A stretch of 64,000 bases of DNA, taken from the NCBI RefSeq assembly GCF_013387465.1, contig NZ_VYGV01000016.1, forward strand, positions 244,872 through 308,871, written 5' to 3'. Both the position numbers and the translations under genes were made by a program. Positions within the stretch are counted from its first letter, which is position 1, and the number at the start of each line of letters is the position of its first letter. The stretch comes from Hydrogenophaga aromaticivorans. Its GTDB lineage: Bacteria; Pseudomonadota; Gammaproteobacteria; Burkholderiales; Burkholderiaceae_C. Shown here one piece after another: positions 1 to 7,608 of the stretch. Under the pieces are notes generated by a model. The model made no database searches. It worked only from the letters and a program-made list of their open reading frames with translations, and had not been told where the DNA came from.

Positions 1-2
1 GT

Positions 3-86
3 TTCCCGGCCTTGCGCCCGCCGTTGCGCAGCCATGTGCGCGCCATGCCCGACGCGGTTGGGCGCTGGCTGTTGGCGAACATTTGA
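3..86 (+). CDS. C-terminal end of an unidentified protein (cut by window start)
   Basis: An open frame enters from the left edge and stops with TGA at 84-86. Its last 27 residues are arginine/proline-rich and end in RWLLANI. The tail is compatible with a real protein end, because a recognisable gene follows on the same strand after about 140 bases. The fragment is too short to assign a family, and it could be a chance open frame. Confidence 0.35.
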   Translation, partial: FPALRPPLRSHVRAMPDAVGRWLLANI

Positions 87-229
87 TCCACCCCCGCCGC
101 GCGCGACCCCGTCCAGGGGCCGGCACAGGCGGCCCGGCGAAGCCGGTTCCGCGCAGCCCTTGGAATCACTTCCCCTCTGCTGACATTGACTTGTGTCTCG
201 CGTGCCTGAAACGGGTTGTAATCCACGGT

Positions 230-808
230 ATGGATGACATCGTCAAAGCCGCCCTCGCCAAATGGCCCAACGTGCCGCACTGTTACGGCTGGCTGGGGCT
301 CGACGCGCGCGGCAACTGGTACATGCGCGACGACCGCTGCCAGGCGGCTGGCCCGTTTGCGCGGGCCGAGGGCGACGATCGCGTCGCCAGCAAGGGTTCC
401 CTGCTCAAACACGAGAAGCTGATCGAATTCATCCATCGCAACTACGCCGCGGATGAACAAGGTCAATGGTTCTTTCAGAACGGACCGCAGCGGGTGTACG
501 TCGAGCTGGAAAACACGCCCTTCATCTGGCGCGTGCAGCCCGATGGCCGGGTGCGGTCCCACACCGGACCCGATGCCGGCGAGGTGCGGCAGAGCCTGCT
601 GGACGAGCAGGGCCGCCTCTATCTCGTGACCGCGATGGGCCTGGGACTGGTGCACACCAGCGACATGGCGCTGGCGGCCGATGCGGTGGAGTCTGGGCGC
701 TGGGTGCCCGAGCCGGTGCAATGGTCTGCGCTGCCGATCGATCGGGGTTTTGTGCGCAGCCCGCAGCACTTGCAGGTCAGAGAGGCCCAACCGGTCGGCA
801 AGACCTGA
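230..808 (+). CDS. Conserved betaproteobacterial protein of unknown function (DUF2944/2946-like)
   Basis: This is a 192-residue soluble protein without signal peptide or membrane segment. The frame is open further upstream (to 83), but the conserved part begins at MDDIVKAAL, so I chose ATG 230. Characteristic stretches are KWPNVPHCYGWLGLD, RGNWYMRDDR and FFQNGPQRVYVELE. I remember this set from a DUF family common in Burkholderiales, but I am unsure of the DUF number. The gene ends about 25 bases before a strong bidirectional terminator and is followed by a convergent cytochrome gene. No catalytic motif is visible and no function should be assumed. Confidence 0.75.
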   Translation: MDDIVKAALAKWPNVPHCYGWLGLDARGNWYMRDDRCQAAGPFARAEGDDRVASKGSLLKHEKLIEFIHRNYAADEQGQWFFQNGPQRVYVELENTPFIWRVQPDGRVRSHTGPDAGEVRQSLLDEQGRLYLVTAMGLGLVHTSDMALAADAVESGRWVPEPVQWSALPIDRGFVRSPQHLQVREAQPVGKT

Positions 809-831
809 CGCGCGGTCGACAACACACGTAA

Positions 832-858
832 AAAAAGCCGGTCAGCGACCGGCTTTTT
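832..858. terminator. Bidirectional rho-independent terminator
   Basis: A perfect 12-bp stem (832-843 with 847-858, three-base loop) has a GC core flanked by an A-run on one side and a T-run on the other. It can therefore terminate transcription from both converging genes, the conserved protein ending at 808 and the cytochrome ending at 886. Confidence 0.93.
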
Positions 859-885
859 CGTGAAAGGCACAGAGGCCTTCGAGGC

Positions 886-1428
886 TTACTTGACCGCAGC
901 GAGGATGAACTCGACGGCCGACTGGATCTCGGCGTCCGACGCCGTGGAGCCGCCCTTGGGAGGCATGGCGTTTTTACCCTTGATCGCGCTGGCGGTCAGC
1001 GCTTCCAGGCCAAGGCCGATACGCGGGCCCCAGGCGGCCTTGTCGCCGAACTTGGGCGCACCGGCCACACCGGCCGCATGGCAGGCCACGCAAGCCTTGT
1101 TGTAAAGCGCTTCGCCGCTGAGTGCGGCGGTGGGTGCACCAGCGGCCGCACCGTCAGCGGCTGGGGCCGGGGCTGCGCCCGAAGCCGCCATGGCGGCTGC
1201 GATCGTTGCGGCATCACCCAGCACCACGGTGCCCACGCGCTGGATGCGCTGAGCGGTCGCGAGTTCGGGGTCCACCGCGCCGGCGGCCGGCTTGTCGCCG
1301 GAGGTGACGTAGTACACCAGGCCGATGATGATGAAGATCGGGGCGACAAACGAGAAAAACGACGTCCAGAGCAACTGGGCAGGGGTTTTGATCGGGCCGG
1401 TGTGGGAATCGTGCGCGTGGTCGCTCAT
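886..1428 (-). CDS. Cytochrome c5-type c-cytochrome, membrane anchored
   Basis: This is a 180-residue protein. Residues 1-20 are cytoplasmic and His/Asp-rich, and one transmembrane anchor spans about 22-43 (FFSFVAPIFIIIGLVYYV). An Ala/Pro-rich linker leads to a C-terminal class I cytochrome c domain. The haem site is CVACH at residues 113-117, and the distal Met ligand is probably in NAMPPKGG. Such proteins carry electrons in the periplasm to terminal oxidases. I chose the start at 1428 (MSDHAHD) because the 30 residues upstream are Pro/Arg-rich filler. The gene stands alone and converges on the terminator at 832-858. The subfamily is clear, but the exact redox partner is not. Confidence 0.9.
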   Translation of the reverse strand: MSDHAHDSHTGPIKTPAQLLWTSFFSFVAPIFIIIGLVYYVTSGDKPAAGAVDPELATAQRIQRVGTVVLGDAATIAAAMAASGAAPAPAADGAAAGAPTAALSGEALYNKACVACHAAGVAGAPKFGDKAAWGPRIGLGLEALTASAIKGKNAMPPKGGSTASDAEIQSAVEFILAAVK

Positions 1429-1573
1429 GGTGTCCTCAAGAATGGCGGAACGGGGAGCCAGGATGGGTGGGGCAGGCCGTGCCCGGCCAAGCGCCGGACA
1501 GCCCGCGATTATAGCCAAACCCCTCTTGCCGCAGACTTGCAGCTGAGCCCGCCTGATAGAATCGGTCGCTGTT

Positions 1574-1615
1574 GCGGCTGTAGCTCAGTGGATAGAGTAT
1601 TGGCCTCCGAAGCCT
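1574..1615 (+). pseudogene. Truncated duplicate of the tRNA-Arg(CCG) 5' half
   Basis: These 42 bases copy the first 42 bases of the intact tRNA at 1668 with one substitution (T for C in the anticodon stem). They include the D-arm and the CCG anticodon loop. After 1615 the sequence diverges and no T-arm or 3' acceptor strand can form. The substitution breaks one anticodon-stem pair, so the copy is unlikely to be functional. It may have arisen by partial tandem duplication or by recombination at the tRNA locus. Confidence 0.8.
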
Positions 1616-1667
1616 ATGGTCACGGGCCCGGCATGCAACAATTCGACGATTGGTCTCCTTACAGCAT

Positions 1668-1743
1668 GCGGCTGTAGCTCAGTGGATAGAGTATCGGCCT
1701 CCGAAGCCGAGGGTCGTGGGTTCGATCCCCGCCAGCCGCACCA
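1668..1743 (+). tRNA. tRNA-Arg (anticodon CCG), CCA encoded
   Basis: The cloverleaf is complete. The acceptor GCGGCTG at 1668-1674 pairs with CAGCCGC at 1733-1739. The anticodon stem TCGGC/GCCGA frames the loop CTCCGAA, giving anticodon CCG. The T-loop carries TTCGATC, the discriminator is A1740 and CCA is encoded at 1741-1743. It sits beside a partial copy of itself and upstream of IS30 and other mobile sequences, as expected of a tRNA used as an insertion hotspot, although no integrase att repeat is visible here. Confidence 0.97.
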
Positions 1744-1756
1744 AAATCAATGACAT

Positions 1757-1780
1757 ACGTGGGTTTCTTGTGGCCCACGT
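1757..1780 (+). terminator. Hairpin after tRNA-Arg, possible terminator
   Basis: ACGTGGG at 1757-1763 pairs perfectly with CCCACGT at 1774-1780 around a 10-base loop, 14 bases after the tRNA. There is no T-run, so termination is only plausible. I see no gene in 1744-1994. Confidence 0.45.
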
Positions 1781-1994
1781 GACTGTCAAAGTTGTCCCGA
1801 TGACGCAAAAGCCGTGGTGGTACTGGGCCACAGGGCAAATGGACTTGTGGTCACGGCAAGAAGCTCTACATCACCATGGCCCGTCTGTGGCCCATGCGTA
1901 GCCCATGACTTTGATCTGGCAGCATATCTGGGCTGACTATTGACGATAGGCTCATGGCCCAGGATGTTGACCTGACTGACAGGCAACTTTGCAG

Positions 1995-2020
1995 GGCGGA
2001 TTCAACCGGTCGATGCAACA
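1995..2020 (+). repeat. IS30 left inverted repeat (26 bp, perfect)
   Basis: It begins GGCGGATTCAACC and matches the reverse complement of 3198-3223 at all 26 positions. Confidence 0.95.
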
Positions 2021-2055
2021 CACTGAGAACTGCGTGAGCAGATGGAGTGTTGCAG

Positions 2056-3216
2056 ATGAAGTACCGGACACGAAACTACTACACCGACAGCCAGAAGGCT
2101 TTGATGTGGGAGCGCTGGAGAGAAGGGTGGACGCTTCACCAGATAGGCCAACTGTTTGACCGGCCTCACACCTCGATCCAAAACATCTTGGTGAAAACTG
2201 GTGGCATTAGGCCACCGCAGCGATGTCGGTCCGCGACGGCGTTGAGCTTGGTCGAGAGAGAAGAAATATCGCGGGCCGTCGTTGCAGGCGAATCGATTCG
2301 GTCGATCGCTGCACGCCTTGGCCGGGCGCCGTCGACAGTCAGTCGTGAGTTGAAGCGTAATGGTGGCCAAGAGAGTTATCGAGCTGCGCAGGCCGACAGC
2401 GATGCTTGGGGCCGAGCGCTTCGACCCAAGCGTTGCAAGCTCATGGAGAACCGCAGCCTGGCACGCATCGTCGCCGACAAGCTGAGAGTGTTGTGGTCGC
2501 CTGAACAAATCGCGGGCTGGCTAAAGCATACTTATCCGTGCGACGAGAGCCTTCACGTGTCACACGAGACCATCTACCGCAGTCTGTTCATTCAAGCGCG
2601 TGGCGCCTTGAAGAAGGAGCTGTTGGCGCACCTGAGGCGTACCCGCGGGATGCGTCGCTCTCGTCACTACACGCAGAAGACGGCCATTCACGGACAGATC
2701 GTCGATGCGGTTTCGATCAGCGAGCGCCCCTCCTGCGTCGAAGACCGAGCGGTGCCTGGTCATTGGGAAGGGGACTTGGTCTTTGGCAGTGGCAATAGCC
2801 AGATCGCGACATTGGTTGAGCGTCAAACGCGGTACGTGATGCTGGTGAAGCTGGACGGTAAAGACTCGCAGACGGTCATCAACGCGCTCATCAAGAACGC
2901 TCGCAAGCTTCCGCAGGAACTCTACAAGTCACTGACTTGGGATCGAGGCAAGGAGATGGCCGCGCACAAGCAGTTCACGATGGCCACTGACATCCAGGTC
3001 TACTTCTGCGATCCGCAAAGTCCGTGGCAACGCGGAAGCAACGAGAACACGAATGGGCTGCTCAGGCAGTACATGCCCAAGGGCATGGATATCTCGGGTT
3101 TCTCGCAGCTTCAGCTCAACGCGATCGCGAGACAATTGAATGAGAGGCCGCGCAAGACGCTCGGCTTCCATACGCCCGCTGAGATGTTCAGCGAATCTGT
3201 TGCATCGACCGGTTGA
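2056..3216 (+). CDS. IS30-family transposase
   Basis: This 386-residue DDE transposase has the usual family length. The N-terminus carries two helix-turn-helix regions (YTDSQKALMWERWREGW; then IRSIAARLGRAPSTVSRELKRNG, the typical IS30 motif). The catalytic core shows the three acidic residues in HWEGDLVFG, LTWDRGKEM and ENTNGLLRQY. I chose ATG 2056 because GGAG at 2044-2047 lies 8 bases before it; a GTG at 2047 is in frame but overlaps that site. The terminal residues SVASTG are encoded by the right inverted repeat. The frame is intact. Confidence 0.95.
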   Translation: MKYRTRNYYTDSQKALMWERWREGWTLHQIGQLFDRPHTSIQNILVKTGGIRPPQRCRSATALSLVEREEISRAVVAGESIRSIAARLGRAPSTVSRELKRNGGQESYRAAQADSDAWGRALRPKRCKLMENRSLARIVADKLRVLWSPEQIAGWLKHTYPCDESLHVSHETIYRSLFIQARGALKKELLAHLRRTRGMRRSRHYTQKTAIHGQIVDAVSISERPSCVEDRAVPGHWEGDLVFGSGNSQIATLVERQTRYVMLVKLDGKDSQTVINALIKNARKLPQELYKSLTWDRGKEMAAHKQFTMATDIQVYFCDPQSPWQRGSNENTNGLLRQYMPKGMDISGFSQLQLNAIARQLNERPRKTLGFHTPAEMFSESVASTG

Positions 3217-3223
3217 ATCCGCC
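3198..3223 (-). repeat. IS30 right inverted repeat (26 bp, perfect)
   Basis: It is the exact reverse complement of the left end and also encodes the transposase C-terminus and stop codon. Confidence 0.95.
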
Positions 3224-3405
3224 AGCGCGTGCTGACGGTGGGTGCTGCCAGGCGTACTCAGGCTTGCTGGCAAGAAGCGGCTTTTCGGGATGGCGATAGG
3301 CGCGTGCCCGAATGACGGCTGTATGAGGTACTGCGGTCATAGAGCTTCCGCGACCCGGCTGGCGCCGCGCCATCGACCGCTTCAACATGACCCGGACTGG
3401 CGGGG
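3224..3405 (+). repeat. Dispersed repeat D, copy 1 (interrupted by IS30)
   Basis: This stretch aligns clearly with the reverse complement of about 37050-37234. The best-conserved core includes GGCTGTATGAGGTACT and CCCGGCTGGCGCCGC. No credible gene is present; open frames here are short and their similarity to the other copy is at the DNA level. The rest of the gene-free interval, to 3545, shows nothing else I can support. Confidence 0.7.
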
Positions 3406-3545
3406 CATGTCCGAGAAACTGAGGGAGACTGGGGGAAAGCCACACCTCAAGGTGGCGACCATGCGCATGAGCTTGATGCAGTGTGAAGGAAGCCGCCTCC
3501 TGCGCGAGCATTTCAGCGTTGCGGACACATACAGCCTGGGCCTGG

Positions 3546-4259
3546 TCAGGACTGAAAGATAGCTTCGAGGTCGACCTCTTCCGATGCCGGTTCGAGCTTC
3601 AGACTGCGCTCAATGTGCTGCAGATGTTCGAGCATCAACGATTCAGCGAGTGCAACGTCTCGGCGCGCGATGGCGTCAATGATCTCGGAATGCTCGTCAG
3701 CCAAGCAGGTGCTGGATGTCGGTGCGTCGTAGAGCACGATGATCAGGCAGGTCAGTGTCGCCAGTTCTCGCATCTGTCGCGCCAACGCAGTGTTCCCTGC
3801 CTGTTCCGCGATCAGGATATGAAACTCGCCTGAGAGGCGAACGACAGATCGCTTGTCGTCGCGCCGACGAGCATCCTGCTCCAATTCACAATGATGTCGC
3901 AAGCGCGCCACCCGCTCAGGCGATAGATTCTCGATCAGGCGCCGCAGTACAGCCGGCTCGATGAGCCGGCGCGCCTCAAAGACGTGCATAGCCTGTTCGA
4001 TAGTCGGCCTAGCCACATAGGCACCGCGTTGCGGGATGAGTTCGACGATTTGTTCATGCGCCATGCGCGCCAAAACTTCTCGAATTCGCGCCCGGCTTGT
4101 GCCGAAAATTTCCGCCAGCCGCTCCTCAACCAACTTGGTACCGGGGTGCAGGCGGTGTTCGACAATGGCTGTGTAAATCCGCTCGTAGACCTCATCCTGC
4201 GCGTTCTCGCGCTCAAGACGGGCGGCCACCGGGGATTTTTGCGCGCGGGAGGTCGACAT
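3546..4259 (-). CDS. GntR-family transcriptional regulator (FadR/FCD type)
   Basis: This 237-residue regulator has an N-terminal winged helix (about 20-85: LVEERLAEIFGTSRARIREVLARM, then LIPQRGAYVA). A C-terminal all-helical FCD ligand domain follows (about 95-220), with the conserved FHxLIAEQAGN segment and further His residues that usually bind a metal and an organic acid ligand. The start is MSTSRAQ at 4259; an extension to 4358 would run over the palindrome described next. It lies on the same strand as the adjacent racemase-like gene and opposite the hydantoinase operon, so it probably senses an intermediate and controls both. Family assignment is firm; the ligand is unknown. Confidence 0.92.
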   Translation of the reverse strand: MSTSRAQKSPVAARLERENAQDEVYERIYTAIVEHRLHPGTKLVEERLAEIFGTSRARIREVLARMAHEQIVELIPQRGAYVARPTIEQAMHVFEARRLIEPAVLRRLIENLSPERVARLRHHCELEQDARRRDDKRSVVRLSGEFHILIAEQAGNTALARQMRELATLTCLIIVLYDAPTSSTCLADEHSEIIDAIARRDVALAESLMLEHLQHIERSLKLEPASEEVDLEAIFQS

Positions 4260-4296
4260 AGTGCTTGCGATCAATGAGGCTAGTTGGTTTGTCGAA

Positions 4297-4323
4297 ACAA
4301 GACCAATCAAATGTTGGTCTTGT
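4297..4323. promoter_or_regulatory. Perfect 10-bp palindrome, candidate GntR operator
   Basis: ACAAGACCAA at 4297-4306 is mirrored by TTGGTCTTGT at 4314-4323 with a 7-base spacer, 38 bases upstream of the GntR start codon. Position and symmetry fit autoregulation by the dimeric regulator. Binding is inferred. Confidence 0.6.
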
Positions 4324-4382
4324 GGGATTGATTGTAGGCAGTGGCACTTGCCTTTCATTGTCTGTGGTGTGTCGTTGCCAGA

Positions 4383-5108
4383 TCATTGCCAAGTGAAGAG
4401 TTGACCCCAGCCCCGCACGTTGCTTGGGTCGACCCCTATCGCGCGCAGAGCTCCCCAGACGGTCGTGCTGACCGTGTCGAGCAGCGGAATGTCAAATTCC
4501 GCCTCAATCCCGTCAGCAAGCTGGGCGCTATGCAGATTGGTGCAAAAAGTCGTGATCGCCTGGGGCTGACTGGCGGCCACCTCGCCCATGAGGGCCCGTA
4601 AGCGCTCCGGCTCGACAAGTGCGAAATCGTGGTTGACCCGGATGTCCAAATGTCGCTCGGCAACGACCTCAATGCCGCGCGCGGCGTAGTTGTCAATGAT
4701 GCGCTGCTGTACATCGGCGGTGTAGGGGCTCACCAGCGCCAGCCTCCGAATGTTGCGCAACGCCATCAGCTCGTTCAAAGCCAGTACTGCAGTGGTTGCT
4801 GTAATGCCGGTGCGTTCTCGAATTCGCTCGACTAGGCGCTGATCGGCATCGAACCCGAGCCAGCCGGATGAAGTGCCGCTCCAGGCAATGACGTCGACCT
4901 TGGCATCGGCCAGCAATTCAGCTGCAGCCAGGATTTTGCTGTCGTCGAACTGGCCGAGCGCGCGGTCGGACAAGGCTATCTCAGTCACCTTGAAGCGCGA
5001 GAAGTGCGCGCTGCAGTTGGGGACTGCGGCTGCAAGGGCGCTGGTCAAAGGCTCCAGCGCGGTATTGGATGAAGGTGTCAACACACCGATACGAATGGGG
5101 CGGGACAT
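4383..5108 (-). CDS. Asp/Glu racemase superfamily enzyme, arylmalonate decarboxylase/maleate isomerase-like
   Basis: This 241-residue protein has the two-lobed superfamily pattern (IGVLTPSSNTALEP at the start; AWSGTSSGWLG at 75-85; TTFCTNLHSAQ at 187-197). Maleate isomerases and racemases use two cysteines. Here the first position is Gly78 and only Cys189 remains, the same Gly/Cys arrangement as in Bordetella arylmalonate decarboxylase. A decarboxylase or altered isomerase reaction is therefore more likely than racemisation. AGGAG lies just upstream of ATG 5108. It is divergent from the hydantoinase operon across a palindrome-rich region, so the two are probably co-regulated. The substrate is unknown. 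Confidence 0.8.
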   Translation of the reverse strand: MSRPIRIGVLTPSSNTALEPLTSALAAAVPNCSAHFSRFKVTEIALSDRALGQFDDSKILAAAELLADAKVDVIAWSGTSSGWLGFDADQRLVERIRERTGITATTAVLALNELMALRNIRRLALVSPYTADVQQRIIDNYAARGIEVVAERHLDIRVNHDFALVEPERLRALMGEVAASQPQAITTFCTNLHSAQLADGIEAEFDIPLLDTVSTTVWGALRAIGVDPSNVRGWGQLFTWQ

Positions 5109-5185
5109 GAAGGGACTCCTGCAGACGGGTTGAAGGGTTTCGGCACAACGATGGTGCTCAGGACCATCATGGGTGCACCGGAATT

Positions 5186-5262
5186 TATTGTCAACATAGG
5201 TGTAAACACTATGTTCGACATTATAAATGTGAGCAACACTGTCGACATTGAATACGACATTT
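5186..5262. promoter_or_regulatory. Divergent control region with palindromic operators
   Basis: AACATAG (5193-5199) and CTATGTT (5209-5215) form an inverted repeat that extends outward as TGTC / CGACA. A perfect 8-bp palindrome TGTCGACA lies at 5240-5247, and related CGACATT half-sites recur at 5216 and 5255. The cluster is AT-rich compared with its surroundings and lies between the divergent decarboxylase-like and hydantoinase genes. It is the natural site for control by the GntR protein, but no binding has been shown. Confidence 0.55.
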
Positions 5263-5405
5263 ATCGCGCTTGCTGTTGACTTCTGGCTACTTCAGAAGTG
5301 CAGGTGTTGATAGCCACTGAGGAAGCCCAGGATCATGTTGTCGACACCCCTGTTTTTTAGAACGCGCAGTTGGACCAGCCCGTTGATCCGTGACGGAGTC
5401 GTGTC

Positions 5406-6821
5406 ATGAGCGAATTTGATCTCGTGATCCGCCAAGCACGTGTTGCAACGGCCAGTGATTGTTTCGAAGCCGACATTGGCATCCGTGACGGCCGGATCGA
5501 GGCGCTCGGCGCTGCTCTGGCCAAGGGGCGGCAGGAGATCGACGCCGCTGGCCGTGTCGTCACGCCGGGCGGCGTAGACGCGCATTGCCATCTTGATCAG
5601 TCAATGCCGCCGCCGCTTCGCATGGCCGATGACTTCGAAAGCGGCACCCGTTCGGCCGCCTGCGGCGGCACCACAACGGTGATTCCGTTTGCCGCGCAGG
5701 AAAAAGGCCAGTCATTGCGTGCCGCCGTCGATGACTACCATCGCCGCGCCGAGGGCAAGGCACATATCGACTACGCCTTTCACATGATCGTCAGCGATCC
5801 GACGCCGACTGTACTGAACGACGACCTACCGTCGCTGATACGCGCCGGCTACACCTCGTTCAAGGTCTACATGACCTATGACGACTTGAAACTTGATGAT
5901 GGCCAGATCCTGGACGTGCTGTCGGTGGCGCGCGAGGAGGGTGCGATGGCAATGATCCACGCTGAGAACGCTGACTGCATCGAATGGCTCAGCAAGCGCC
6001 TTGAAGCTGCCGGGCGCATCGCGCCCAGGTTCCATGCACATTCGCGGCCGATGCTGGTCGAGCGCGAAGCCACGCACCGCGCCATCGCACTGTCAGAACT
6101 GGTTGATGTGCCGATTCTGGTCGTGCATGTTTCTGGGCGTGAAGCGGTCGAGCAGATCCGCTGGGCACGCGCGCATGGCCTGCAGGTGCATGCCGAAACC
6201 TGTCCGCAGTACCTTTTCCTGACCGCTGAAGACCTGGGCATCGACGACAGCTACAAGGGTGCTCGTTGCGTATGCAGCCCGCCACCGCGCGACAAGGGCA
6301 ACCAGGAAGTGATCTGGAATGGTCTGAACGATGGACTGTTCACGATTTTCTCATCCGACCATGCGCCGTTTCGTTTCGACGACCCCGAGGGCAAGAAGCC
6401 GGGCGGTCAAGAGGTGCCCTTCAGGCATATACCAAACGGTATTCCGGGGCTCGAGACTCGCCTGCCGTTGCTGTATTCAGAAGGTGTGCTCAAAGGTCGC
6501 ATCACCTTGTCGAAGTTTGTCGAGCTGACATCCACCAACCCGGCCAAGGCCTATGGCCTGCACCCCCGCAAGGGCACTATCGCTCCCGGCTCTGACGCCG
6601 ACTTGGTGATGTGGGACGAGGGTGAATTCGAGTTGACAAATGCGCGGTTGCACCACGCAGTCGACTACACCCCATACGAGGGCATGAAGCTGAAGGCCTG
6701 GCCCGGGCTGACGTTGGCTGGCGGCGAAGTTGTCTGGGACGGAAGCAATTTCCATCCACGCGCTGGCCGGGGCCGCTTCCTTAGCTGTGGCACACCCAGT
6801 CTGCGGCCTCAAAGCCGTTGA
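5406..6821 (+). CDS. Hydantoinase / dihydropyrimidinase-type cyclic amidohydrolase
   Basis: This 471-residue TIM-barrel metalloenzyme opens cyclic ureides by hydrolysing the ring amide. The dinuclear metal ligands are all present: His60 and His62 (DAHCHLDQ), carbamylated Lys153 (SFKVYMTYD), His185 (MIHAENAD), His241 (VVHVSGR) and Asp318 (SSDHAPF). Length is normal for D-hydantoinase/dihydropyrimidinase, and allantoinase is a nearby relative. GGAG precedes ATG 5406. It is the first gene of a long operon, followed after 9 bases by a hydantoin-racemase homologue. The natural substrate could be a substituted hydantoin, dihydropyrimidine or allantoin-like ureide. Confidence 0.92.
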   Translation: MSEFDLVIRQARVATASDCFEADIGIRDGRIEALGAALAKGRQEIDAAGRVVTPGGVDAHCHLDQSMPPPLRMADDFESGTRSAACGGTTTVIPFAAQEKGQSLRAAVDDYHRRAEGKAHIDYAFHMIVSDPTPTVLNDDLPSLIRAGYTSFKVYMTYDDLKLDDGQILDVLSVAREEGAMAMIHAENADCIEWLSKRLEAAGRIAPRFHAHSRPMLVEREATHRAIALSELVDVPILVVHVSGREAVEQIRWARAHGLQVHAETCPQYLFLTAEDLGIDDSYKGARCVCSPPPRDKGNQEVIWNGLNDGLFTIFSSDHAPFRFDDPEGKKPGGQEVPFRHIPNGIPGLETRLPLLYSEGVLKGRITLSKFVELTSTNPAKAYGLHPRKGTIAPGSDADLVMWDEGEFELTNARLHHAVDYTPYEGMKLKAWPGLTLAGGEVVWDGSNFHPRAGRGRFLSCGTPSLRPQSR

Positions 6822-6830
6822 GGTCGTACG

Positions 6831-7583
6831 ATGAACATCCTCCTGATCAACCCCAACACCTCGGACAGCGTGTCCGATCTGATCCGTGCCGAGGCCGAGC
6901 GCAGTGCGGCACAGGGCACCCAAATCGAGGTCATCACAGCGCCGTTTGGCGTCGCCTACATCGAAACCCGTTTCGAAGCGCTGATTGGGGCATATGCAGC
7001 GGCTGAGGTCGCTGCGAAGCATCACGAGCGCTTCGACGCGGTGATCGTTGCGGCCTTCGGCGATCCTGGCCTGGCTGGCCTGCGCGAAGCGCTGCCTTGT
7101 CCAGTGACTGGCCTGACCGAGGCGGCATTGGCGAGCGCCAGCCTGCTCGGCCAACGCTTTTCGATCGTCGCCATCTCCCAACGCATCCGCGCCTGGTACC
7201 GCGAGACGGTGCAGCACATCGGTCTCGATGGCCGGCTGGCCAGTATTCGAGGCTTGGATGAGCCCTTGGCCGACATCGGCAACGTGCAAGGAAACCAGGG
7301 CGAACGCCTGATCGCATTGGCCGAACGGTGTGTCGACGAAGACGGAGCTGATGTGATCGTCCTGGCCGGTGCCCCCCTGGCCGGACTGGCGCGCTGCTTG
7401 CGCGGTCGCTTACCGGTGCCGGTGGTTGACGGGGTGTCGAGCGCCGTGCGCCATGTCGAATCACTGATCGCGCTGCAGCCTGGGAAGGCGGTGCGTGGCA
7501 GCTTCGCACCTCCCCCCGTCAAAGCCAATCAGGGACTTAGCCCTGCCCTTGAACGACTGCTTGCCAGCCGTCGCCATGTCTGA
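6831..7583 (+). CDS. Hydantoin/allantoin racemase homologue lacking both catalytic cysteines
   Basis: This 250-residue protein opens with the family signature MNILLINPNTSDSV and keeps the FGDPGL motif. In active hydantoin racemases a Cys sits just before that motif (usually ACFSDPGL) and a second in GCAG. Here the equivalents are Ala75 (VAAFGDPGL) and Gly180 (VLAGAPLAG). The three Cys present (90, 167, 189) are elsewhere. The protein may therefore be a non-racemising enzyme, a binding protein or an inactive remnant, although the frame is intact and its place between hydantoinase and transporter genes suggests it is in use. Confidence 0.85.
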   Translation: MNILLINPNTSDSVSDLIRAEAERSAAQGTQIEVITAPFGVAYIETRFEALIGAYAAAEVAAKHHERFDAVIVAAFGDPGLAGLREALPCPVTGLTEAALASASLLGQRFSIVAISQRIRAWYRETVQHIGLDGRLASIRGLDEPLADIGNVQGNQGERLIALAERCVDEDGADVIVLAGAPLAGLARCLRGRLPVPVVDGVSSAVRHVESLIALQPGKAVRGSFAPPPVKANQGLSPALERLLASRRHV

Positions 7584-7608
7584 ACCTCAATTCATACCAG
7601 GAGATCCC

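Larger units (their letters stand above)
1995..3223 (+). mobile_element. IS30-family insertion sequence, complete
   Basis: The 1,229-bp element is bounded by perfect 26-bp inverted repeats (1995-2020 and 3198-3223). The 2-bp sequence AG occurs on both sides (1993-1994 and 3224-3225), matching the short target duplications made by IS30-family enzymes. It contains one intact transposase gene whose last codons lie inside the right inverted repeat. The flanks belong to a dispersed repeat (also at about 37.05-37.23 kb) and read across the insertion point (TTGCAG joined to CGCG), so the element jumped into that repeat. With perfect ends and an intact gene it may still be mobile. Confidence 0.95.
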
